NCBI GenBank assembly: GCA_009746045.1
Contig: RPFO01000102.1
Span: 2,716,534 to 2,780,533, forward strand
From: Mesostigma viride
Lineage: Eukaryota; Streptophyta; Mesostigmatophyceae; Mesostigmatales; Mesostigmataceae
DNA length: 64,000 bases
Reading direction: 5' to 3'
Of this stretch, positions 1 through 12,600 are shown one piece after another. Numbering within the stretch: the first letter of the stretch is position 1; each line of letters opens with the position of its first letter. Position numbers and translations under genes: made by a program. The notes below the pieces were generated by a model. That model searched no databases, was not told where the DNA came from, and saw nothing but the letters and a program-made list of their open reading frames with translations.

Positions 1-2462
1 GGGCCTTTCACCATTCCTGGCCTCTTCACCGCGGGCCATCTTATTGCTCACGACCTGCCCAATGCTGGCCCTGTCCAAATCCATGCGGGCCTTGGCTATG
101 CTTGCGGCCGGCTTAAGGCTGGCCTTTTTCATGGTCCTGGTCTCCTCAAGGTCGGCCTTTTTCCCATGCGTGGCTACAGGTTCGTGGGGCAACCCCCGGT
201 TCCGTTTCGCCAGGGCCGGCTCCAGGCAGTTCCGTTTCCCGAGGGGCTCCAGGCTGGCGCGGTCGTAGCGCGTGCGGCAGCGCGTGCAGACCATCTCGCG
301 CACGTTGCCGTGCATCTCGATTGTGGCGCCCTGGAGGCGCGCCCAACGGTCCCACAGGGAAGCCCCGGCGGCGGTCGCGAGCCCGTCGATGTTGAGCGTG
401 TAGTGCCGGCGCAGGCGGCCGCATGCCTCGAGCGCGCGCAGGGCTGGGGGGGGCGGGGGGAAGGGAAGGGAGTAGGAGAGGGCGACAGTAAGGAGGAAGA
501 AAGGGGGGAGGAAAGTGAGGGTACGAGGCGAGGGGTAAAGGAAGAAGGAAAAAGGGGGAGGGGAGAGAGGGGACGAGGCGAGGGATAAAGGAAGGAGGAA
601 GAAAGGGGGGAGGGGAGAGAGGGGACGAGGCGAGGGATAAAGGAAGGAGGAAGAAAGGGGGAGGAAAGTGAGGGTACGAGGCGAGGGATAAAGGAAGGAG
701 GAAGAAAGGGGGGAGGGGAGAGAGGGGACGAGGCGAGGGATAAAGGAAGGAGGAAGAAAGGGGGGAGGAAAGTGAGGGGACGAGGCGAGGGATAAAGGAA
801 GAAGGAAAAAGGGGGGAGGAAAGTGAGGGTACGAGGCGAGGGATAAAGGAAGAAGGAAAAAGGGGGGAGGGGAGAGAGGGGACGAGGCGAGGGATAAAGG
901 AAGGAGGAAGAAAGGGGGAGGGGAGAGAGGGGACGAGGCGAGGGATAAAGGAAGGAGGAAGAAAGGGGGGAGGGGAGGGAGAAAGAAAGAAGCAGGAAAG
1001 GGAGGAGGAGAGTGAAATAGACCGTGAGAAGGATATGAATAAAATATTACGTAAGACTATCGAATTGCTAAGATTACGATGACCGTGGGGTAAATGCTGG
1101 TACAAGTTTGCATTCTCCTTAGCTCATAGCAGTTGCCTCTTGGCACAAACGAAGGCAAGGCAAAGCTTGCCCTCATAATGGCCCTAGAACTCTCAGAGCT
1201 CACGTTTGCAAAGCAGTGGATCAATCAGAAGGGCGGGCATGTCATTGGTAATACCAACCAGTGTATTTATAGCCATCCTGAGCAAGTGTGTACATACTAC
1301 CAATTAGTATTGTCCAGAATCGCATTCCCATGTCCATGTAAAAACCGCCCGACACGCCATGGCGTCCATGTGCAAACATAGCAGATACAACGAATAATTC
1401 TCTAACATGGAATGGATTAATTTTAAAAGGATGGAATGAACGCACTCTGGCCATACAAACTAGAAGCTCAGATTTCACACCATCAGTTGCGATTGCGGAC
1501 CAAACAATGCAGAATCAAGTGCTGATCTCAGCCATATCTTGCTCGACGAGCCTTCCTCAAACTTGCCAAGTTGCCATCCATGCAAGGGTATTGCAGAACA
1601 AGTCTGTTTGAAATAATAGCGCAGATTATTGCCCTTGCAAAGTTTTTCAGATAAATGCCCTCGCAAAAGACGACAAGTCAACTCACCACGATGGGATGCT
1701 GTCGGCCTGGCCACGACTGCCTCGTCATATATCTCTCTCAAAAACCCCTCGGCAGCGTCGCGATTCTTCTGGTAGAAGCTGTGGTGGAAAAGGCGCATGC
1801 CATCCCCGACGCGGAAGCGCTTGCAGGCGCGCTCATAAAGGCCTGTGCATGTTTTTTTTGGTGGGGACAGCCCATTGAAGCATACAGACACCAGAGTCAG
1901 GATTAGATGGCCAGCCATGGAATGGGACAAGAATGCAGCGAGACAGCTAGAATCTACTTGATGGACGATGACGCATGCCAGGCTGGTTTTTTCTTGCACC
2001 AGCTATGTCTCGAATATACATGCTGCCATTTGCTATGAAAGTACGGTCACCAGCTAATTTCTAGAGGTTCCATTATGACACGAGTAATAATGATGACTGG
2101 AGTTACCAGCACCACATCAACGTGGCTGAATTTCGGACAACGACGTGATCCTCGATGCCAGACCAATTACGTGCTGCCATGTACTAGGACATTCCCGCCA
2201 AAATTAATTGCGAAATGTGGTACGTATTCCAGTCAGCCAGCTGTGTTGATCTTCTAGAATGCACAGCAGCTGATCACGGCGAGAAAATACCTCCGGGCTT
2301 CGTGAATGTGCTCATGCCTGCCGCGACAGACATTCCTGAGCCGGTGAAAAAAAGAAGCTTCCCCGTGGAATGCTTCTCGGCCAACGCTGCGACTGACGGC
2401 GCAGAAGCCGATTCCTTCCGCTTTCGGCAAGTTCTTCTGCCGTCGACTGACTGCTGCTCCAT
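1..2462 (-). CDS. Divergent Sir2-family (sirtuin) protein, 5' part only
   Basis: Three exons join in frame on the minus strand: 2462-2291, 1842-1687 and 443-1, the last running off the window. Exon 1 starts at the first ATG after an in-frame TGA and carries FTGSGMSVAAGMSTF, matching the GAGxS and GIPDF segment that opens the Sir2 NAD-binding fold. Exon 2 continues with GGLYERACKRF and LFHHSFYQ. Exon 3 carries TLNIDGL (canonical TQNIDGL), EMHG with the catalytic-type histidine, and CTRC, the first half of a zinc site. Splices are GT-AG and phases fit (1, 1). Known family role: NAD-dependent removal of acyl groups from lysine. Oddities: the Asp and Arg of the GIPDFR motif are Thr here and the Gln of TQNID is Leu, so chemistry or specificity may differ. 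After CTRC comes a basic Lys/Arg-rich stretch, and the second Cys pair is not seen before the window edge. The gene is divergent from the PPR gene. The family call is firm; function is inferred. Confidence 0.85.
466..1015. repeat. Purine-rich minisatellite in sirtuin intron 2
   Basis: About ten imperfect units of roughly 50-58 bp, each containing GACGAGGCGAGGGATAAAGG and a run of GGAAGAAAGGGGG. Read on the gene strand it is a long pyrimidine tract that ends about 20 bases before the 3' splice site at 445-444, so it extends the natural polypyrimidine tract of that intron. Open frames across it are repeat artefacts. Confidence 0.9.
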
Positions 2463-3735
2463 CCTAACCAGGACGCTTCAAGAAGCAAAAGCTTCGAAAT
2501 TCCCGTCAACAGCACTTCTCTCCTTACACGGCAACCTTAAAATGCATCCCGTCACAATCAACCAGGAGATTCCATTCTTATTATCGCCGAAAACGATTTG
2601 CACAATTTTCCTTGAACAGCAGGGAAAATTGCATGGTGCAGAAAAAATTTCGCTCGAAGGAACGAGTAATAAAGGATTCCTGACGCCTGCAATCCGTCTA
2701 CTGACTTGGCCTTGAATGCAACAACCGCAGGGAACCTGATAATCGAAATTGATGTGCTGCAACCTATCCGATCCGATATGATTCGTCAAAATATGCGTCG
2801 CACCTCAGCTTTGGTGCCTCTTCTATTCCAGAAGGTTAGTGGTCAGAAAATTAGGTACCTTACCACCTAATTTACCTTCCTTCCTAATTTGAACACGTCC
2901 ACCATGTGTGCTATATGTACATCAACATGCCGGCCGGACTACTGAGAAGGATCAACAAAGAACACTGGGAGACCTCGCGACCAAAAACTGTCACGGTAAG
3001 CTTAGCAGCTTCGAGCAGCATTGGAAAATTATCAAATGCGCGCCACGTGCTAGCCTATAGAAACATTGGGACATTGGCAGCAGAAGATATATACCTAGAA
3101 ATGCCTCAAGTTTCCGGCTCTACTTTCAAGTTTTGCAACCTGGTCCTCTTGTCATTGGGTTATGCTAAAGCTCGATACTGATCATCTTTAGTTCCTGGCG
3201 GACAAGTGATGTGCCAACTATCTGCGGTTGGTTGATACCCCAATAGATCATGTTTCCAGAAGCCAGCATGGCACACGGAAGGAGGTGCATCTGGAGCTGC
3301 CAAAGACGAGCTGCCAAAGACGAAGGCTGCATCAGTAGGAACGGGCGTCAGCAACTCAGCATGGCTAGAAACTTTTTGCTAGCTCAATTATTGCCGGAGA
3401 GAGACTGCCATTACTGCAGGAGAAACTGGACAGAGACTTACCATCGAAGTATTTCTATTTAAACTGGATAAAATATGCGCACGGCAGTCTGGTTTCTGGC
3501 CGGTTTGTAACTGGGCGTGATTGGTGAAAGGACTGCATTCACGCAAGTACGCAAGTACGCAATCTCATATCCGCGTCGTGCAGTTCAGTTCACCCGTGTG
3601 CATTTGTTGAAGGGGCAATCGAGGCATTTTGGCGGTAATGTATACGGGTGATCTCGATCAGGGAGCAAGCAGTACCTGTGACGAGTTTGGCAATTAACCA
3701 TACAAGCAGTGGGCAGTATTACTAGTAGGCAAGCC
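2463..3735. promoter_or_regulatory. Intergenic region between divergent sirtuin and PPR genes
   Basis: This roughly 1.27-kb segment separates the start codons of the minus-strand sirtuin gene and the plus-strand PPR gene, so it should hold both promoters and 5' UTRs. Composition is near neutral GC with no long repeats. I see no convincing TATA box and no coding exon. Near the PPR side there is a short direct repeat around 3541-3560 (ACGCAAGT repeated). The promoter role is inferred from position only. Confidence 0.45.
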
Positions 3736-6700
3736 ATGGAAAGTATGGCTTTGCCACATGGACTTGCCACGGTACCCGTCGCTCATGGTCATTTGAAAGG
3801 TTCCATTTCCACGTGCTGTAAACTCAGCCACCACGAGGGCATTTTTAGGAAGCATGCTCCGAAGAGATACGCTCTTCGCCTATTTACCAGGAAAGGCGAG
3901 GGCAACAGGGCATATGCGAGCATCCTGGGCACATCGTCACAATTAGAGGCGGCTAACAGGCCCGGCGGCAGCAATGCGTCGTCGTCATTGAACGATATCG
4001 GGCGAGATGCCAGCAATGTACTAGATGGCAGCACTGTGGAGACCGGCATGGGCGGCATGGGCGAGCGCAGAGTTGGACCCTCGCTATCCAAACAGCGCCG
4101 TGACTTCCACAAGTACTGCCGGGAAGGCGCTGGGTTTCGAGCCATTACCGCGTACAAGGACCTGCCGATTGTACGTCGTCAGTAGCTGCCGCATCTTCTG
4201 TCTCCCCGCCTTTGGTAGTCAGCAACAAGTCGGCATGAGGGCTATGCAGCACCATGTGTGGTTTGAGGCATATTTTGGGAAGCTAGCTACTGTAGTAAAA
4301 TAATTAGTGCAAGCACACTCGTATATTCGTATGGATCATTTCCTACTGCCCGTCACCAGAGGCCCCCATTTCGACAGGCGTTAGCAGCGAAAAAAAAATT
4401 CAAACCAGGGAGCAGAAGCATGCGTTCAAGCATGCACGCATGATGGTTGTCTGATTTAGTGTGAGCTGGGCATCCACACGCGTATCCCTATGCGTGCTTG
4501 TTTAGCAAAGCTTAAACCCTGCATGTGCGCCTGAAACCTTGTTAAGGAACAGCGGTAGCCTTTCCTGTTCAGGAAGAAAACTAACCTTCCTCTGTAGACA
4601 AAGACTACCCTCTCCCATTAGGAAGAGGGGGTTCCCTTTTTCTTAGTACAAATGGCACCCGCAGGGTACGTGTAGGTGTGGGTGCGTGTGTGGGTGGTGG
4701 GCGGGTGCTACCCCGACCACTCTCTGTAGGGTGCATGTGTGCTACCGTACATTATAAAATACTCACGCACTGGCTGCCCTAAATCCTCGCTCAGCCCTAC
4801 CCCTCACGCGTGGCCCTACCACCCTCGCATGCCCCGACCCTCACACTGGCTGCCCTCATGCCTCGCGCTTGCTGCCAGCATGCCTCGCACTTGCTGCCTG
4901 CATGCCTCGCACTTGCCGCCTGGATGCCTCACACTGGCTGCCCTCATGCCTTGCGCTTGCTGCCTACATTACTCCCGCGTGCTATCAAACCTACATGGTT
5001 GTACCAAACCTACGCGCTTGCTACCAAACCTACCTGCGTGCTACCAAACCTACATGCTTGCTACTAACCCTACGTGCTTGCTACCAAACCTACCTGCGTG
5101 CTATCAAACCTACATGGTTTTACTAAACCTACGTGCTTGCTATTATACCTATGTGTGTGCTACCAAACCTGCGTGCTTGCTACCAAACTACCTGCGTGCT
5201 ACCAAACCTACATGCTTGCTACTAAACCTACGTGCTTGCTACTTAACCTACATGCTTGCTATTAAACCTACATGCTTGCTACTAACCCTACGTGGTTGCC
5301 ACTAAACCTACGTGCTTGCTACTAAACCTGCGTGCTTGCTATCAATCCTACGTGCTTGTTTTTCAACCTGCGTGCTTACCCTTGACGTACGGCAGAAGCG
5401 CGAGGTCGAGCGCGCCACGCTACTGACCGTGTTGGAGAAGGCGGGTGAGATGGACGCCGCCGTGCAGCTGTTCGAGGAGTTGGCGCGCGAGTCGGGCGAC
5501 CCGCCCACGATGTTTGCGCAGATCAGGTGGGTCCCCCAACAACGACGTTCACGCAGCCCAGCCGCTGTATCGTATCTTCGCTTGATCTGGTGGGTTAGAC
5601 TCACCCACCTAAATTGTGCTGATCAGGTGGGTGACTTGCCCAGCATGCTTGCTCAGATCACGTGGGTAAGCCACCGACCACAATGCTTACATATATTAGG
5701 TGGGTTACTTACCCACCTCAATGTTTGTGCAGATCAGGTGGGGTACTCCCCGTCCATGACCCAATGGAGGCTATGTGTTTCTTTACAAACCATGCACACG
5801 CAGATGAGGCGATACACCCGCGCGGGAGGACAGGATCTGGGTCTGGGGCTGTGGTGTGTGGGTCTCCGCGCAGGTCAGGTGCCATCCAGCATCAGGTGCC
5901 ATCCAGCATGTCAGCTGCCGTCCAGAATGGTTTACTCGTACTCAAATTGTTATAGTGACCTAGTTTCCCTGGGATGCACCCGCTCGGCATGCCATCAGCC
6001 ATGCGTGCATGCGCCGGCTCCCTGGCCATCGCTCCTCACATCCACCAGCCTCTAGTCAATCTGTTACTGTTTATTTTTGGTGTGCCACATAATCAGCCCT
6101 ACCCCCCCCCCTGTGGGATGCATGCATGCTACCCCACAACAGCCGTCCCGCTGAACGCTAATTATACCATGTTCCTGCTATGATAATGATACTATGTCAC
6201 CGGCCTGGTCCCCCACGACAGCCTGCTGAATGCCTACTGTCGCGCGGGACGGATGCCAGAGGCTTGCGTGCTCATGAACAAGATGGACGGTGCCGGCGGG
6301 CGGGAGCTACTCCTTGACCAGCACACACTCGCCGCCATCATCAACGGGTTCGCTGCGGCGGGCAACCACACGTAAGTGCGCCCGCCTGAGTACAGTGTAT
6401 AGTACTAGCAAATGAGTACAGTGTATAGTACTACACTGCGTCACACATGTCAATGGGCTCGCCCCAGCGGGCAACCACACGTAAGTGCGCCCGCATGAGT
6501 ACAGTGTATAGTACTGGCGCATGAGTACAGTGTATAGTACTGGCGCATGAGTACAGTGTATAGTACTGGCGCATGAGTACAGTGTATAGTACTGGCGCAT
6601 GAGTACAGTGTATAGTACTAGCGCATGAGTACAGTGTATAGTACTAGCGCATGAGTACAATGTATAGTACTAGCGCATGAGTACAGTGTATAGTACTAAA

Positions 6701-9589
6701 CTGCGTCACACATGTCAATGGGCTCGCCCCAGCGGGGAACCACCCGTCGATGCGCTGGCGCATAAGGAAGTATTAGTAACTGTAACTGCATTCGTGTTAC
6801 TAGACAACTCACTGCCGTCATCGATGGGTTTGCCGCGGCGGGGAAACACACGTAGATGCGCTAGCATATTTGGTGCATTGTTCCTTGGCCGTGTTTGTCA
6901 TGCTCTGGCCCACCCTTGTGTACTCGTGCGCGCGCTTGCCCACCCTTGTTCCTTGGCCGTGTTTGTCATCCTCTGGTCCACCCTTGTGTACTCGTGCGCG
7001 CGCTTGCCCACCCTTGTTCCTTGGCCGTGTTTGTCATGCTCTGGTCCACCATGGTACACTGGTGTGTACTCTTGCATACTACATCGTTCCTTGGCCTTTG
7101 ACAGCATTTCTTATACTAAAAAGTCGGATTGCTTCACCTGAGGCAACCCCACGTACGTGCGCTAGCAGACAGTTAAGGTATTCTAGACTATCTTGCTACT
7201 ATCAATTACCTCATCATCGATTTACTATCAGTTATGCTTAACGAGTATCAAAGTGGTTTGGATGGCTGGGGAATCCCATGTACGTGCGCTAGCCATGCAC
7301 TTAAGAAAAGATCGATTTGAAACGCAAATGGTATAGATGCCTTTAATGTTTATGGTCGCGCAGGCTGTTACTAAAGCTTTGCAACGCACCTTGAATTCTA
7401 GGCTTTTGCGAGGGCAAATGGAAGGATTCCAGTTGCCTAGTTCTCTAGTGATAAGCCGTCTTCATGGTTGTTGTAACCTTGCCCCGGCTACTGCCCTGTC
7501 TGCCTCCTCCCTGTTTGTTCGCACGTCCTCCTCCCCCCCATGTTCATGCCTCCCCCCCCCCTCGTGCCCCTGCCTCCCCCCCCCTTCGTGCGCTTGCCTC
7601 CACCCCACTCTGCTCGTGCCTCCCCCCTCCTAGACCCCAATAAAGAGAAAGACCCCAATATAGAGATGGACCCCGATATAAACCGCTGTGGTGTATGCTC
7701 GCGCCACCTGAACTCGCCCCCCATGCTGCCCACGCCTCCTGCCCCTCTCTCGCGCCTGCCAGGGACGCCCTGTCCTGGTACGAGCACGCGCGCTCCCGCG
7801 GCATCGGCACCAACGTGGTCGTAACCAACACGCTGCTCAAGGCGCTATGGTGGGTGCATGTGCCGCGCAACAGGCCTGGTGCACTGTTCACCGTTTCGCT
7901 TGGACGAGGCATGCGACATGCTTCTCAGGGCGTGTTGGCGGGCGACAGGAAAGGCATGCTGTTGCGTTCAATGCTGCTCAAGGCGTGTTGGCGGGCGATA
8001 GGAAAGGCATGCTGTTGCGTTCAATGCTGCTCAAGGCGGTGTGGTGGGCGACAGGAAAGGCGTTTTGTTGCGTTCAATGCTGCTCAAGGCGTGTTGGCGG
8101 GCGATAGGAAAGGCATGCTGTTGCGTTCAATGCTGCTCGAGGCGGTGTGGTGGGCGACAGGAAAGGCATGCTGTTGCGTTCAATGCTGCTCAAGGCGTGT
8201 TGGTGGGCGACAGGAAAGGCATGCTGTTGCGTTCAATGCTGCTCAAGGCGGTGTGGTGGGCGACAGGAAAGGCATGCTGTTGCGTTCAATGCTGCTCAAG
8301 GCGGTGTGGTGGGCGACAGGAAAGGCATGCTGTTGCGTTCAATGCTGCTCAAGGCGGCGTGGTGGGTGACAGGAAAGGCGTGTTGTTGTGTGCCATGATG
8401 TGCAAGGCGCTGCGGTGGGTGCATATGCCGCACAACAGGCCTGCCACGTTGTTGACTAGTTAGCTCGGGCAAGGCATCCGGCACGCTGCGCGAGGCATTG
8501 TGGTCGGTGACAGGAACGACGGGCGATTGAGTGCGATGCTGCGCAAGGTGCTGCGGTGAGCAAGAGGTAAAGGCTTGTTTTGGTCAAGGCGCTCTAGTGA
8601 GTGCATGCAAAGGGCTGGTTGTGGCATGAGTGATGCTGTGACCTTTCGCGGTGGTGACGCGTGCCTTGGTGATCTTGCACTGGTGAGTGACGACAAAGGA
8701 ACGCAGGGTGGCCTGCTGGGGTGATGCATCATGACTTCTTAGCTTGGGTGAGGCATCCAACCACCTGGGCGCCCTTGTGAGTGCGACGCGGCTCTAGGCG
8801 TTCTGGTTGGTGCACTGCGTTTACATCTGTATTGCAAGCGAAGGGTTTGTGGTGGTGTGGATAGCAGATAGGGTGGATGGCAGTTAGGGTGGTAAGGGTA
8901 TGATTAGGGTACCTCAGGCGTGATGGTGCTCGCGACACTGCTCAAGGCGCACGGTGGTGGGTGTCGTATGCCAGCATGCAACTAACTACTGACGCGACAA
9001 GTGTCTGCCGTCGTCCCTGGAAGAGGTGCACCGTTGCTTGCTGGCATGTGCGTGGGCGTCACGTGCCAGCACGTAAGTTTTCGCTGACACGACACATGCT
9101 CTGCTGGCTCGTGTGCGTGGTGGATGACACGAAAATTTCCATGCATATGCTTGTGAGGGGTTGAAGGTTCCTTTACTCTATACTGGCACCCACGTGACGC
9201 AGTTACGTGTTAATTAATTAATTAACACATCAATTAATTAATTGATTAATTAATGCTTGTGGTCATACTACTCTGCACATATACCGTATGCTTGTGGTCA
9301 TGGGATATGTTTGTGGGTGACGTATGCCGTGACCTTGGGGGTGTATGTCAACATGCCAGCAAGGGCGGCCAGATGCAGCGCGCGATGGCGGTGCTCACGC
9401 GCCTGAAGGAGAGCGGGCTGGCCGACCTGCGCTCCTTCAACACGGTCATGTCCGGCTGGGCGCGGCTGGGCGAGCCCAAGGAGTGCGCGGCCGTCCTGGA
9501 AGAGTTGAAGGTGGGCTTAAGGTCATTAGGGTTTAGGTGCACGGCCGTCCTGGAAGAGTGGAAGGTGGTCTTAAGGTCATTAGGTTTTG

Positions 9590-9646
<57 letters not shown>

Positions 9647-12600
9647 GTGTGTGTGTTTTTAAAGGTGGGCGGCCGTCCTGGCAGAGTGGAAGGTGGGTCA
9701 AGGTCACGAGGAAAGTAGCCCGTGGGGCTGCAGTCTCCGTGCCGGTGAATAATGTGCGCATGATGTGGGCAACGGCCAAGATCGAGGCGATGAAGAAAGT
9801 ATGAAAGTAGCTTTAGGGAATGGGATGGTGGGGCAGTAGTAGCGTTACCTGCCGTGGGATGATGGGGGCAAGCCCAAGGAGTGTGTGGTGGTCATGGAAG
9901 AGGTCAATGTGGGGAAGAAATTGGTTGTCGTGGACGTGCTGAAAGGCGAGTATGGAAAAGTTGAAGATGAGTAGTACATGTTTGGTCACGGAAGCATTGA
10001 CAGTGACTAATACATGTTTGCTCACGAGAGAGCGGAAGGTGAGCGATGAATGTGTGGTGATGAAAGAGTGGAAGGTAAGTTATGCATGAAGAAAACTATG
10101 GTCACGGAAGCGCGGAAGGTGAGCCATGAATGTGTGGTGATGAAAGAGTGGAAGGTAAGTTAAGCATGAAGAAAACTATGGTCACGGAAGTGCGGAAGGT
10201 GAGTATGAAATGTATGGTCACGGATGAGGGGAAAGCGAGTCACAAAACAGTTATCATGGAAGGGTGGAACGTTAGTGACAAAGGTGTGGTCACGGAAGAG
10301 GGGAAGGTGAGTGGCAGCTATCTTGTCATAGAAGAGCTCCAAGGTGGGTGCAGACTGGGCGAGTGGGCCAGTGGTAGCTGCTGGGCAGGATTGGCGGCAC
10401 CCACCGTGCTCTCATGAATGATGTGTGTTCCTGCATGGGGTGCTTCCACACGTTCCGTTATCCATGGGTATTTCTCATCTGCGTGAGCTTGCGCGGTCTT
10501 GAAGCGGGCCACGCTCGCATCGTTTGGAGGGGTGATGGTGCAGCATGCAGGCATGGGAGACGCCTTGCAAGGACAACCCGTTCCCTCCGCCCCCCCCCCC
10601 CCCCCCCCCCCCCCTGTCTCCTCTTGGTCGTCTTTAACAGGGCTGTCTTGTTACAACTTGCTGATCCGCACATCAGCGGTGGGTCGTTTTCCACACCAGG
10701 TTGCATTACTATGTAGTAGTACTTATAATGCGATGTCATGAACCGCGCAAGTAATGTTCATTTCTGGACAAACCGTGGACACAGGAGAAAAAGACCCCAT
10801 GCTGGTAAGTGACAAATGACGAGAGAAGGGAACGTTTGCTTTGCAATGATAACTCTTTCATCTCCACTTTCCCATATCGTCTCCACCATGACTCATGTGG
10901 TGATCTTATGCTGCTTGCGTCCCAACTGCTGCCACCCCAGGCGGTGGGCCGGAAACCAGACGTCGGATCTTACGGCTGCCTCGTGTCTGCCTACTGTGTG
11001 GTGAGCATCCTGGGGCTGATGGCTGCTAGCTGCAGCCTATGCCGTTGTAACTTGCCTGCGCCATTATATTTTTTGCCTTTGTGGCCATGCGAGTATTAAG
11101 TTATACAGTGTTATTTTTGTGCAAGTCACTGCGTCAAGGATTGCTGAACCAAGGGTATGTTAGGAGTTTTGTTTGGCTCGATCTCTTTCCGTCAGCCATA
11201 AACGCTAATCGATGAATGCGCGCGTCCCGGGGTGTGTCTCGCTTCTCGTTTGGCATTTGCAACTTTATAGGTGTTAGCTTTATTGAGTGTCCAAAGTTAT
11301 TCTAATAATGTAATGTTATTTATCAAAGGGACCAAACGCAAGGTCCCAAGCCTACCTAGATGTTCATGGGCATTTGCGGATGCTGCGTGCAAGAATCCCA
11401 TCAGGTCCGATCTCATAGCCAAGAACTTTGAGCTCACGTCGTGGTCGGGAAGTCGTCGAAATGTGGCGGACTCGTGAGCAATTTGGGGCAAGCATGTTTA
11501 TTCATGTTGAGAAGGACGGGGATGTCTCTATCTCAACATGAATGTATGAACCTGTACCCTTCGCTCAGTGGATTACTTTTCAACATCTACCATTTGGCTA
11601 AGTAGGTAATCAATGATTGCCCACTTGCCACCCATATTGCCGTCGCCAAATGCTGCTGCTGCTGCTGCCTCTGCCTGCTGCCTAATGCTCCTTCTGCTGG
11701 TGCTGGTGCTGCCAACTGCTGCCAAGTGCTGCTGCTGCGGGTGCTGCTGGGATGCAATAATATCTCAAGGGATGCTTATACCGCAGCCGCGCCCGCCACC
11801 ACCACCACCATCACCACCATGCATCGCGTCTGCAGGCCAAGGACTTGGACGGAGCGCTCAAGGTGGTGGAGGGGATGAAGGCGGCAGGCGTGCGCTGCAA
11901 CGCCGCCATCTACTCCACCATCATGAATGGGCGGGTGGAGATGGGGGACATCGCGGGCGGGTTTGCGATGCTGGACCGGATGACCGAGGACCGGTGAGGA
12001 AACGGATAAGAATTCAGAACAGCGTAAAGAATAGGATAATAAGATATCTGGTACTGCGATGATGTTTATTTATTATTCTATGGTTGTTGTCATGATGATG
12101 GAGGACCGGTGAGGAATAGGCCCAAACGATTAGGGTGATAAGATTTCTTGTATCACAAGGCTTCTTATCATTCTATGCTTGTCGTCATGACGAAGACGGG
12201 TGAGGAAGAGGACCAGACAAGGGGTATCACGATCCCCCTAGGATAATGACTACGAAAGTTGTTTAGTGCGATGCATCTCAACCTCTCTGTGCGTAACCTT
12301 TCGACAAACGACCGATGAGGAACAGGCCGGCGCAAGAGCTTTTTGTTGGAACGTGTACAAATATGTCTGCTACTGCATGGGTATCCCTCCCTCTGTGAAT
12401 TGCGCGGTGGCGGAGGACCGGTGGGGGTCAGGACCAGGCAAGAGCTTTAGTGATACGGTGATAGGAGCGTGGTATGGTAGCCATACATCGCGGTGCTTCT
12501 GATCATTCTATGCTCGAATCCATCCCTCGGCTGCAGAATTGCTCTATAAGCATAAAGAGTCGTGTCATGCTATCTATTAGCATAAAGAGTAGTGTCATGC

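Noticed and set aside
4739-5305. Cys/Tyr/Leu-rich 188-codon frame (CYQTYML-like)
   Set aside because: It reads a repeat of about 20-22 bp inside PPR intron 1 and has no splice or motif support.
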